A DNA stretch of 64,000 nt from Flavipsychrobacter sp. (GTDB taxonomy: Bacteria > Bacteroidota > Bacteroidia > Chitinophagales > Chitinophagaceae). Below the pieces are notes generated by a model. That model did not search any database and was not told where the DNA came from. It worked only from the letters and a program-made list of their open reading frames with translations. Below, in pieces: positions 9,027-14,942 of the stretch. The stretch is from NCBI GenBank assembly GCA_017849575.1, contig JAFIGV010000013.1, forward strand, positions 1 through 64,000, in the 5' to 3' direction. Position 1 is the stretch's first letter, and every line of letters begins with the position of its first letter. The position numbers and the translations under genes are program-made.

Positions 9027-9057
9027 AAGGCCGGTTTTTACCGGCTTTTATTTTTTT
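9027..9057 (+). terminator. Host intrinsic terminator split from downstream DNA by the transposon
   Basis: Stem GCCGG (9030-9034) with CCGGC (9041-9045), extended by A-T and G-U pairs, loop TTTTTA, then TTTTATTTTTTT. No ORF precedes it on the plus strand, so it may end a small RNA from 8800-9020, where I see no recognisable RNA family. The transposon inserted into its T-tract. Confidence 0.65.
9050..9057. repeat. Target site duplication, left copy
   Basis: The 8 bp ATTTTTTT directly abuts the left inverted repeat and is repeated at 12734-12741. Eight bp is the duplication length typical of IS1595 elements. The T-run makes the match less informative than a mixed sequence would be. Confidence 0.75.
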
Positions 9058-9091
9058 GGTAACTATATACCTGTTGGGACAAAGGTAGAAT
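9058..9091 (+). repeat. Left terminal inverted repeat
   Basis: Begins GGTAACTATATAC, then TTGGGACAA (9074-9082) and GTAGAA. It matches the reverse complement of 12700-12733 with two substitutions in the first 25 positions and one 1-nt indel further in. Confidence 0.9.
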
Positions 9092-9104
9092 ATTCATAAA
9101 TTTG
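9074..9104 (+). promoter_or_regulatory. Promoter using the inverted repeat, reading into the tRNA-like sequence
   Basis: TTG at 9074-9076, inside the left inverted repeat, and TAAATTTG at 9097-9104 are separated by 20 nt, matching the Bacteroidota consensus. Transcription would start near 9111, about 25 nt before the tRNA-like fold. Confidence 0.6.
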
Positions 9105-9135
9105 GGTTCGCTCATTGTGAAGGCGAGTTATCACT

Positions 9136-9220
9136 TTCAGGATGGGTGAGCGGCTTAAACCGACCGATTGAAACTCGGTTAACTGTAAAAGGTTCGGGGG
9201 TTCGAATCCCTCTCCTACCG
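9136..9220 (+). tRNA. Type II (serine-like) tRNA-like sequence or tRNA pseudogene, GAA in anticodon loop
   Basis: The cloverleaf fits by eye. D stem GGT/ACC (9145-9147, 9159-9161) has loop GAGCGGCTTAA. Anticodon stem ACCGA/TCGGT (9163-9167, 9175-9179) has 7-nt loop TTGAAAC, placing GAA at 34-36. A 16-nt variable arm follows (9180-9195). T stem GGGGG/CCCTC encloses TTCGAAT. The acceptor 3' strand is TCCTACC (9213-9219), with discriminator G9220. Only the inner four acceptor pairs form: the 5' side reads TTCAGGA where GGTAGGA is expected. The long variable arm and G discriminator are serine features, but GAA is the phenylalanine anticodon. It may be a decayed tRNA-Ser(UGA) or a specialised RNA. 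No CCA is encoded. Confidence 0.55.
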
Positions 9221-9230
9221 CAAATAGAAA

Positions 9231-9271
9231 AGCCCCGCCTCACGTATCGTTTAGATAAGTGTGGTGGGGCT
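9231..9271 (-). terminator. Hairpin terminator between the transposase and tRNA-like RNA
   Basis: A 13-bp imperfect stem, 9231-9243 with 9259-9271 (AGCCCCGCC with its complement), and a 15-nt loop. On the minus strand it is followed by TTTTCTATTT, so it terminates the transposase gene. It would also form at the 3' end of the plus-strand tRNA-like transcript. Confidence 0.7.
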
Positions 9272-9290
9272 TCTGGTTTGCAGCCCTTGC

Positions 9291-10226
9291 TTACTTCCCG
9301 ATCAAACCTTTGTAAGTAACTCTTGCGCTGCTCACATGCTTAATAGCATTCTCAAACCTTTCTACGCCGGTTAATTCACGAGTGTTGTAACGATAGCCAA
9401 ATTCATTGCAATACCTATGAAGATGCGGTTTGCTCATGTAGTGATAGATACCAATGTAGCCACGTTTGAAGATTGACCAAAAGTTCTCGATGTTCTGAGT
9501 GTGGAACTTGTGTTGTCCCTGCTTCACTACATAGCCGCCTTCTTCATGCTTTACTACAACGTGATTGTATTTCTTATTCAAACCAACGTATGATTTGTAA
9601 GCATCGGTTACTATGATCGCTTCATCAGAACAGTTGTTGTCTATGATTTGGTGTAGTGTTTCCTGATCTGTGTTTTCTGCAACAAACGTAAGTACACGAC
9701 CACCGCGTTCAACCAAACCAACAACAGGCGTTTTATCCTTCGCTGCACGACCTTGTGAGTTAGGAACCTTCTTATCCTTGTGACGGTTCTTATTCTTTCC
9801 ACCTACATAGGTTTCGTCAACTTCTACCATACCGTTCAATGGTTCTGTGCTCGTAGTTCTTGCAAGCATTTCACGTATGCGATGCAATACAAACCATGCT
9901 GTCTTTTGAGTGATACCAAGCTGCGTAGATAGCTGAATAGAGCTTACACCCTTCTTTGATGTAGTAATTAAGAACATAGCCGCAAACCAAATTCTCAGAG
10001 GCACTTTGCTGTTCTCGAAGATCGTTCCTACTGTTACTGAGAACTTTTTGTAGCACTCCTTATTAGCACACTTGTAGCCGCGATTAGTCCGGTAAACCTT
10101 ATCATGTCCACAATGAGGACAGGTGATGTTACCGTTCCAGCGAGCTTGCTCGTAGTAAGCCTTGCAGGTTTCTTCATCTTTGAAGAAGTCTAAAAGTTGC
10201 TGTAAGTTTTTGAACTGGCTATTCAT
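9291..10226 (-). CDS. IS1595-family (ISXO2-like) transposase
   Basis: A 311-residue transposase. An N-terminal zinc ribbon uses Cys36, Cys39, Cys53 and Cys58 (CPHCG...YKCANKEC), followed by a helix-turn-helix (SSIQLSTQLGITQKTAWFVLHRIREML, about 95-121). The ISXO2-like catalytic domain has Asp137 (VEVDETYVGG), Asp208 (VTDAYKSY) and Glu247 in NIENFWSIFKRG. All key residues and the usual length are present. Its promoter has TATCTTTG on the minus strand (10244-10251), and a 9-bp copy of the inverted-repeat core lies immediately upstream (10255-10263), so the enzyme may bind there and repress itself. Confidence 0.92.
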   Translation of the reverse strand: MNSQFKNLQQLLDFFKDEETCKAYYEQARWNGNITCPHCGHDKVYRTNRGYKCANKECYKKFSVTVGTIFENSKVPLRIWFAAMFLITTSKKGVSSIQLSTQLGITQKTAWFVLHRIREMLARTTSTEPLNGMVEVDETYVGGKNKNRHKDKKVPNSQGRAAKDKTPVVGLVERGGRVLTFVAENTDQETLHQIIDNNCSDEAIIVTDAYKSYVGLNKKYNHVVVKHEEGGYVVKQGQHKFHTQNIENFWSIFKRGYIGIYHYMSKPHLHRYCNEFGYRYNTRELTGVERFENAIKHVSSARVTYKGLIGK

Positions 10227-10243
10227 TTTGCGGATTTGTGGAA

Positions 10244-10263
10244 CAAAGATAATTCTTGTCCCA
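10244..10263 (-). promoter_or_regulatory. Transposase promoter with inverted-repeat core motif
   Basis: The -7 box TATCTTTG occupies 10244-10251 on the minus strand. CTTGTCCCA at 10255-10263 is identical to 12708-12716 in the right inverted repeat and matches the left one in all but its outer base. Confidence 0.5.
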
Positions 10264-10330
10264 CAAAACGCCTAATATTTTCTACAATTTTTTTATGGAA
10301 ATTATATACAACTTTATTGGTGGAATTATA

Positions 10331-10338
10331 TATCTTTG
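10331..10338 (+). promoter_or_regulatory. Probable -7 box for the cargo operon
   Basis: TATCTTTG matches TAnnTTTG. A TTG at 10317-10319 is only 11 nt upstream, so the -33 part is uncertain. A G/C-rich inverted stretch (CCCCC at 10351-10355, GGGGGG at 10365-10370) in the leader could fold close to the start of the 10400 gene. Confidence 0.4.
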
Positions 10339-10399
10339 TGTTTGGCAAAACCCCCGTGTGGGGCGGGGGGTATTTTAAATCAATAAAACATTATGACTT

Positions 10400-11026
10400 A
10401 TGACTTCAAAAGTACAATTTCTTTTTGACATGAGCAACCTTTTGCACCGACCAACCCCAGAGCAAAAGGAATTTGAAGAGGTGAATTACGCCTTTCTACA
10501 AAGCGTACCGGAATTGGTTCTAAATGCTTTTGAAACAACAAGGAATGAAATGAAAGGGAAGGTTCCATTATCAATGAATTTCCTGTGGTTTGCAAACACC
10601 ATGAACGGTAATATGATCGCAGAGATAGCTCGTGAGTACCCAGAGTATATTAAGCCAACCGGCAGGAAAAACTATACTCTGATGCTACCTCCAAACTATG
10701 AGTGTCCTGTGAAAAAATTAAACAAAGGTTCACTTCGTCCGGCATATAATCACACTATAACAACGGCTGCGATGATTCAGCAGTTAGCGAAGAAGAACCA
10801 GGAACCGTTACCACTAATCTTTATAGGCTATGTGTTAAGCAAGGCAAACGATAAGGTAATGGGCACCTATGCAGTATGTTTTAAAGGAAAGGAAAGGATG
10901 TGGGTGTCCGACCTATCCTCTTTACAACCACCTGCATCCGGCAACCAGTTTATTACTCCTGTAACGCCAGATGCCCCTGCGCCGCAAGTCGGAGTTAGGG
11001 TTATACCAAAGAAAAAAGCACAATAA
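10400..11026 (+). CDS. Hypothetical cargo protein of the IS1595 transposon
   Basis: A 208-residue protein I cannot assign. The ATG at 10400 follows the leader directly; an out-of-frame ATG lies 6 nt upstream. The protein looks soluble and mixed alpha/beta, with no signal peptide. It has a conserved-looking block NFLWFANTMNGNMIAEIAREYPEY (about 60-84), a GRKNYTLMLPPNYECPVKKL segment and a proline-rich, basic C-terminus ending VIPKKKAQ. It precedes the HTH-metalloprotease gene by 46 nt in the same direction. In comparable modules the ImmA-like protease acts on a neighbouring regulator or toxin, so this may be its partner; that is inference from position. Confidence 0.6.
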   Translation: MTSKVQFLFDMSNLLHRPTPEQKEFEEVNYAFLQSVPELVLNAFETTRNEMKGKVPLSMNFLWFANTMNGNMIAEIAREYPEYIKPTGRKNYTLMLPPNYECPVKKLNKGSLRPAYNHTITTAAMIQQLAKKNQEPLPLIFIGYVLSKANDKVMGTYAVCFKGKERMWVSDLSSLQPPASGNQFITPVTPDAPAPQVGVRVIPKKKAQ

Positions 11027-11072
11027 TTTACTTGTGAGCGCCCCCACCGCTCACTTTAAAACACTACATTTT

Positions 11073-12158
11073 ATGAACATAGTTAACAGCAACCAATTGG
11101 TGCTTGCTCGTGAATCCAGAGGGAGAACGCAGCAGGAAATAGTGGCTATGGTTCCCAATCTGCAACAGAGCAATTATTCAAAAATGGAAAAGGGACTATT
11201 GAATGTTCCGCAAGAAACGCTTAGCAACATTGCTAAGGCGTTAGATTATCCTGTCTCCTTTTTTTACAAGAAAGGAGTGCGCACACCTATTTCAAGTTTC
11301 TACTATCGTAAGCGTGTCAGTATGCCGAAAAAGAGCCTTTCGTTATTAGAGGCTAAGTTGGATGTTGTGCGAATATTGATTGACGAGTTATTGGATTCTG
11401 TGGAAATACCAGAATATAATATGCCAAAATTTGAAATTACCGACAATTTCACAGCAACTGATGTGGCTGTAAGGCTTCGAGAGTTCTTAAAAATACCCAA
11501 AGGGCCAATTAAGAATCTTATTCGCACGTTAGAAGCCGCAGGAATTATTGTTTACTTCATTAAAGCCGACATTGATAAGTTTGACGGAATAACATTAATT
11601 ACAGATAAGGGGCAACCAATCATCTTTGTAAATGATGACATGCCTAACGATAGAAAGCGTTTTACAATTTCACATGAATTAATCCATCTTGCCGCTCACA
11701 TTCCTTTCACGCCTTTACCATCTGATCGCGATCCGGAAGGCGAGGCAAATGAAGGTGCAGCAGAATTTTTGATGCCTCGCTTGGAGTGCAGAAATGAGTT
11801 ACAGGGGCTTAGGTATTCGCAGTTGTCAATAATGAAAGACTATTGGGGCGTATCAAAAGCTATGGTATTATTCAGAGCAAAGGAATTAAATTCTATCACG
11901 CCGGAGCGATGCAAGAATCTTTATATAGAACTTAGCAGAAACGGTGAACGCAAAAAGGAGAATGGCTATGTTGACTTAGAGCAACCTTCGATATGCAATC
12001 TAATTATTCAAGCTTACGAGAATGATATGGGTTACACGCTACCTGAAATATTGGACGTTTTAGGAATAAATGAGGGGGATTACTTTGAGTATTTCAAGAA
12101 TTCAAGATTTAAAATTCAAGTAAAGACAAAGCGAGTCATTGAGTTTAACCCCAAATAA
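11073..12158 (+). CDS. HTH domain plus ImmA/IrrE (M78) metalloprotease
   Basis: A 361-residue protein. The ATG at 11073 is chosen because it opens the XRE helix-turn-helix (residues 5-65, TQQEIVAMVPNLQQSNYSKMEKG); the longer frame overlaps the upstream gene. Residues about 110-245 form the M78 protease: zinc motif HELIH at 201-205 within RFTISHELIHLAAH, then EGEANEGAAEFLMP (222-235), which supplies the third ligand and the family FLMP motif. ImmA cleaves the ImmR repressor in ICEBs1, and IrrE/DdrO control the Deinococcus DNA-damage response. The fused HTH suggests it is both sensor and regulator of this element. Confidence 0.85.
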   Translation: MNIVNSNQLVLARESRGRTQQEIVAMVPNLQQSNYSKMEKGLLNVPQETLSNIAKALDYPVSFFYKKGVRTPISSFYYRKRVSMPKKSLSLLEAKLDVVRILIDELLDSVEIPEYNMPKFEITDNFTATDVAVRLREFLKIPKGPIKNLIRTLEAAGIIVYFIKADIDKFDGITLITDKGQPIIFVNDDMPNDRKRFTISHELIHLAAHIPFTPLPSDRDPEGEANEGAAEFLMPRLECRNELQGLRYSQLSIMKDYWGVSKAMVLFRAKELNSITPERCKNLYIELSRNGERKKENGYVDLEQPSICNLIIQAYENDMGYTLPEILDVLGINEGDYFEYFKNSRFKIQVKTKRVIEFNPK

Positions 12159-12184
12159 ATACCGCTTGATTTTTCAAGCGGTAT
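12159..12184 (+). terminator. Hairpin directly after the metalloprotease stop codon
   Basis: A perfect 11-bp stem (12159-12169 with 12174-12184) and a TTTT loop, beginning one base after the TAA stop. No T-run follows, so it may stabilise the mRNA or end transcription only partly. Confidence 0.5.
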
Positions 12185-12247
12185 CAATATAGTCCGGGAA
12201 CAATAGCAGCAACAATATATCTGCTGCGAACCAAGTAACACCGCCTT

Positions 12248-12289
12248 CTCATTAGAGGTTCCTCATTAGACGCAAGGGTGTTGCAAGGG
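12248..12289 (+). repeat. Two pairs of short direct repeats before the small cargo ORFs
   Basis: CTCATTAGA occurs at 12248-12256 and 12262-12270, a 14-nt period. GCAAGGG occurs at 12272-12278 and 12283-12289, an 11-nt period. They lie 37-78 nt before the ATG at 12326 and could be an operator, for example for the HTH-metalloprotease. Confidence 0.35.
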
Positions 12290-12325
12290 TTGTTTCTTTC
12301 AATGCAAATATACGAACTTTACCAC

Positions 12326-12487
12326 ATGGCTAAAGCATCAAAGAAGAAACCGGAGAAGAAACGTGCTGAGAAGTATGAGCCGAAAGTATCTTTTGACGGT
12401 ACGTTTGAAGATATGATAGGGCTAAGCGTGAAGGATGCTGAAAAGAACAAGCAAGAAAAGAAAAACGATGGCGAACAGCAACCTTGA
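12326..12487 (+). CDS. Small highly charged cargo protein
   Basis: A 53-residue lysine/glutamate-rich protein (MAKASKKKPEKKRAEKYEPK...). The ATG at 12326 is preferred because the longer frame adds residues of unrelated composition. The core SFDGTFEDMIGLSVKDAEK is the only non-repetitive part. No family recognised. It overlaps the next ORF by 20 nt, which suggests translational coupling and that both are real. Confidence 0.45.
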   Translation: MAKASKKKPEKKRAEKYEPKVSFDGTFEDMIGLSVKDAEKNKQEKKNDGEQQP

Positions 12488-12674
12488 ATATGGCAAACCA
12501 ATTAGATGGGGCAACGTGAAAAAAATCGAAGTCGAACGCAAAGTATTTGAATCACTGTTTTATCAATTACAGCGAATTGAAAATGAACTTGAACATCTCA
12601 GGGTTGAAAAGTCGAACGAGATAAGACAGCTAAAATCAGATATAGCCAATCTTAAAAGAAAATCGCGGAAATAG
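12468..12674 (+). CDS. Small coiled-coil cargo protein
   Basis: A 68-residue protein starting at ATG 12468 within the end of the previous ORF. Residues about 18-66 have a continuous heptad-like pattern (VERKVFESLFYQLQRIENELEHLRVEKSNEIRQLKSDIANLKRK), predicting a coiled coil, with a basic end. No family recognised. It is the last gene before the right inverted repeat. A role as a dimeric accessory or antitoxin-like protein is possible but unsupported. Confidence 0.45.
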   Translation: MANSNLEYGKPIRWGNVKKIEVERKVFESLFYQLQRIENELEHLRVEKSNEIRQLKSDIANLKRKSRK

Positions 12675-12699
12675 GTCAAATAGCATCTGTTTTTTTATT

Positions 12700-12733
12700 T
12701 TCTACCACTTGTCCCAACTTGTATATAGTTACC
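12700..12733 (-). repeat. Right terminal inverted repeat
   Basis: Read inward on the minus strand from 12733 it begins GGTAACTATATAC, then AAG and TTGGGACAA, mirroring 9058-9091. Confidence 0.9.
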
Positions 12734-12741
12734 ATTTTTTT
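12734..12741. repeat. Target site duplication, right copy
   Basis: ATTTTTTT directly after the right inverted repeat, identical to 9050-9057. Confidence 0.75.
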
Positions 12742-12805
12742 TATGCTTTTCGGTGAGCAACACTGGCTGGCATTAATTTTCCGGTGACTGGGGAAATATC
12801 ATTTT

Positions 12806-13255
12806 ATGAAAATTATACTCCCGGCCATGTTCCTTGCCATTTGTTGCGGGTGCCGCCATACACCGGAAAAAGGCGCACAGGTAAGGACTATACCTCGTAC
12901 AGAGCATTTCAGTCACACCGTAGCAGACAGTAGTTGCTATATTCATACCGCCGGACAACACCAGCAAGATACCACACTCATCAGGGTGCAACTTCGGCCC
13001 GATTCGGTTGTGGGTACCATGATCTATCAACCCTGGCAGAAAGACAGCCGGAGGGGCAGCCTCCTCGGCATACGTCGTGCCGACAGTATCCTTGCCGAAT
13101 GGAACTATAGGCAGGAAGGACAACGATCTCACAAAACCCTGAGATTTACCGTGGAAGGCGACACCCTTTTCTGGCTCAATGCAGCGGACGAGGGCATAAG
13201 AGATAATTCTGGTGCAATTAACCCGATAAAGCTTTATAAAACTGTATGTCCCTGA
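12806..13255 (+). CDS. Hypothetical lipoprotein
   Basis: A 149-residue protein with a short signal peptide and lipobox at LAICCGC, so it is probably anchored in a membrane. The mature part is strand-rich, with repeating patterns such as DSVVGTMIYQPWQKDSRRGSLLGI and GDTLFWLNA, resembling small beta-barrel/lipocalin-like lipoproteins of Bacteroidota. No family is firmly recognised. It is the first gene to the right of the transposon and is convergent with the ABC ATPase, with 3 nt between stops. Confidence 0.55.
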   Translation: MKIILPAMFLAICCGCRHTPEKGAQVRTIPRTEHFSHTVADSSCYIHTAGQHQQDTTLIRVQLRPDSVVGTMIYQPWQKDSRRGSLLGIRRADSILAEWNYRQEGQRSHKTLRFTVEGDTLFWLNAADEGIRDNSGAINPIKLYKTVCP

Positions 13256-13258
13256 CGG

Positions 13259-14935
13259 CTAAAGGCCGGGCATGGCCTCAATGAGCCTGCGGGTATAATG
13301 ATGACGCGGATGGGTAAGCACGTCGGCGGCGGCGCCGGCTTCTACAATTTTGCCCTGCTGCATCACCAATACGCGGTCGGCAATGTAGTGCACTACTGAA
13401 AGGTCGTGAGAAATAAAAAGATAGGAAAGCTGAAATTCATATTGCAGCTCCTTTAAAAGATTTAGAATCTGCGCCTGCACGCTTACATCCAGGGCCGATA
13501 CACTTTCATCACAGATCAGCAAGGCTGGCCGCATCGCTAAGGCGCGGGCTATGCCCAACCTCTGCCGTTGCCCTCCGGAAAACTGGTGCGGATATCGCCC
13601 AATGCTATCTGCAGGCAGATGCACCACATCCAGCAGCCTGGCTACTTCCCGGGGCACTTCCCGCCGCGGCACAATGTGGTGAACGCGCAACGGTTCTGCC
13701 AGCATATCGCCTACATTCATTCGGGGATTGAGGGAAGCAAAAGGGTCCTGAAAGATCATCTGGATCTGACGACATAACTGTCTCCAGCCCTGAGCTCCCA
13801 GCCCGGAAATATCTTGCCCTCTATATTTTATTGTTCCTTCTTTTAGCGGCACCAGACCCATCAGGGCTTTACTCAGTGTGCTTTTTCCACATCCGCTTTC
13901 TCCTACCAGCCCCAGGATTTCCCCGGGCTGCAACTGAAAGGAAACATCGTCTACCGCTTTGTAAACATGAGTGGGTCTTCCGAGCCAGTCTGTTCGTTCT
14001 GTGAACCCAATGCTCAAATCACTTACTTCCAGCAAAGGACCTTCTGCGCTTTTGATGGAGGAGGTGAACTGCACCGGCTTTACAGATGGTGATTCCGACG
14101 GGGACGAGTCCAGAAAATCGGATACGGTGGGTAGAGGTCTGCCTTTATATTCCGGCGAGGGCTTACTTGCCAGCAAAGCTCGGGTATAGGCATGTTTGGG
14201 TTGACGAAAAATCTCCATGGCATCGCCCTGTTCTACAGCCTCGCCGCGATACATGACAAGCACATCAGTTGCGATAGTGGCTGCAAGGGCAAGATCGTGT
14301 GTGATAAAGATCATGGCTGTACCGGTTTGTTCCTGTAGCGTTTTCATCAGCTTCACCACTTCCTGCTGCACGGTTACATCCAGGGCCGTGGTCGGCTCGT
14401 CTGCAATGAGCAACTGCGGATGATTACACATAGCCATGGCAATCATTACTCTTTGCTTTTGCCCGCCCGACAACTGATGCGGGAAACGCTCAAACATCTT
14501 TTCCGGATGTTGTAGCTGAACTTTTTTCAACCCGTCGTACACCCGCGCTCTGGACTCAGACACGCTGCATTTCTGGTGCGCCAGGACACACTCCTCAATC
14601 TGGTGGCCAACCTTCATCAATGGGTTTAATGAGCTCATGGGCTCTTGAAAAACCATCCCAATGGCGTTGCCCCGGATATGTTTCCAGTTCCGGTCGGAAC
14701 CAAGGGCGGTAAGCTCTTCCTGCTGCGTATCCGTCTGCAAAAATATTTTTCCGGACACCTGTGCTTCTTTAGGCAGTAAGCCCATCATGGCGAGTGCCGT
14801 CAGCGATTTACCCGAGCCGCTTTCCCCTACAATGGCCAGCGTTCTTCCGTGCTCCAATTCAAAAGAAATGTCGCGAACGGCGGGCCTGCTTTCACTTCCC
14901 GGAAAAGATATCGTAAGACAATCTGCACGTAACAT
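13259..14935 (-). CDS. Peptide-type ABC transporter ATPase with two fused nucleotide-binding domains
   Basis: A 558-residue protein resembling DppD and DppF fused, as in GsiA or YejF. Domain 1 (about 1-265) has Walker A GESGSGKS at 37-44, signature LSGGQKQR and Walker B LLIADEPTTALD. It ends in the oligopeptide-transporter extension (QPKHAYTRALLASKP). Domain 2 (about 300-558) has GESGCGKS, FSGGQRQR and LLICDESVSALD. It would drive import of peptides or related solutes, but no permease or binding protein lies in this window. It follows the AMP nucleosidase gene by 7 nt, so the two are probably cotranscribed. Confidence 0.9.
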   Translation of the reverse strand: MLRADCLTISFPGSESRPAVRDISFELEHGRTLAIVGESGSGKSLTALAMMGLLPKEAQVSGKIFLQTDTQQEELTALGSDRNWKHIRGNAIGMVFQEPMSSLNPLMKVGHQIEECVLAHQKCSVSESRARVYDGLKKVQLQHPEKMFERFPHQLSGGQKQRVMIAMAMCNHPQLLIADEPTTALDVTVQQEVVKLMKTLQEQTGTAMIFITHDLALAATIATDVLVMYRGEAVEQGDAMEIFRQPKHAYTRALLASKPSPEYKGRPLPTVSDFLDSSPSESPSVKPVQFTSSIKSAEGPLLEVSDLSIGFTERTDWLGRPTHVYKAVDDVSFQLQPGEILGLVGESGCGKSTLSKALMGLVPLKEGTIKYRGQDISGLGAQGWRQLCRQIQMIFQDPFASLNPRMNVGDMLAEPLRVHHIVPRREVPREVARLLDVVHLPADSIGRYPHQFSGGQRQRLGIARALAMRPALLICDESVSALDVSVQAQILNLLKELQYEFQLSYLFISHDLSVVHYIADRVLVMQQGKIVEAGAAADVLTHPRHHYTRRLIEAMPGL

Positions 14936-14942
14936 CAGGGCT

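Larger units (their letters stand above)
9058..12733. mobile_element. Complete IS1595-family transposon with cargo genes (3676 bp)
   Basis: The element is bounded by inverted repeats starting GGTAACTATATAC at both ends and by an 8-bp target duplication. It encodes an ISXO2-like DDE transposase on the minus strand (9291-10226). On the plus strand it carries cargo: a tRNA-like sequence, a 208-residue unknown protein, an HTH/ImmA-IrrE metalloprotease, and two small overlapping ORFs. Some IS1595-family members are known to carry passenger genes. The DNA is more AT-rich than the flanking genes. All boundaries are visible and the transposase is intact, so it may be recently active. Confidence 0.9.

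Noticed and set aside
9162-9178. Reading the tRNA-like anticodon as UGA (a normal tRNA-Ser).
   Set aside because: Placing TGA at positions 34-36 leaves the anticodon stem with two mismatches in the three pairs next to the loop. The GAA register gives five perfect pairs and a 7-nt loop.
10351-10370. C-run/G-run (CCCCCGTGTGGGGCGGGGGG) as a terminator.
   Set aside because: No T-run follows and it lies in the leader of the 10400 gene, so it is better seen as a possible leader structure.
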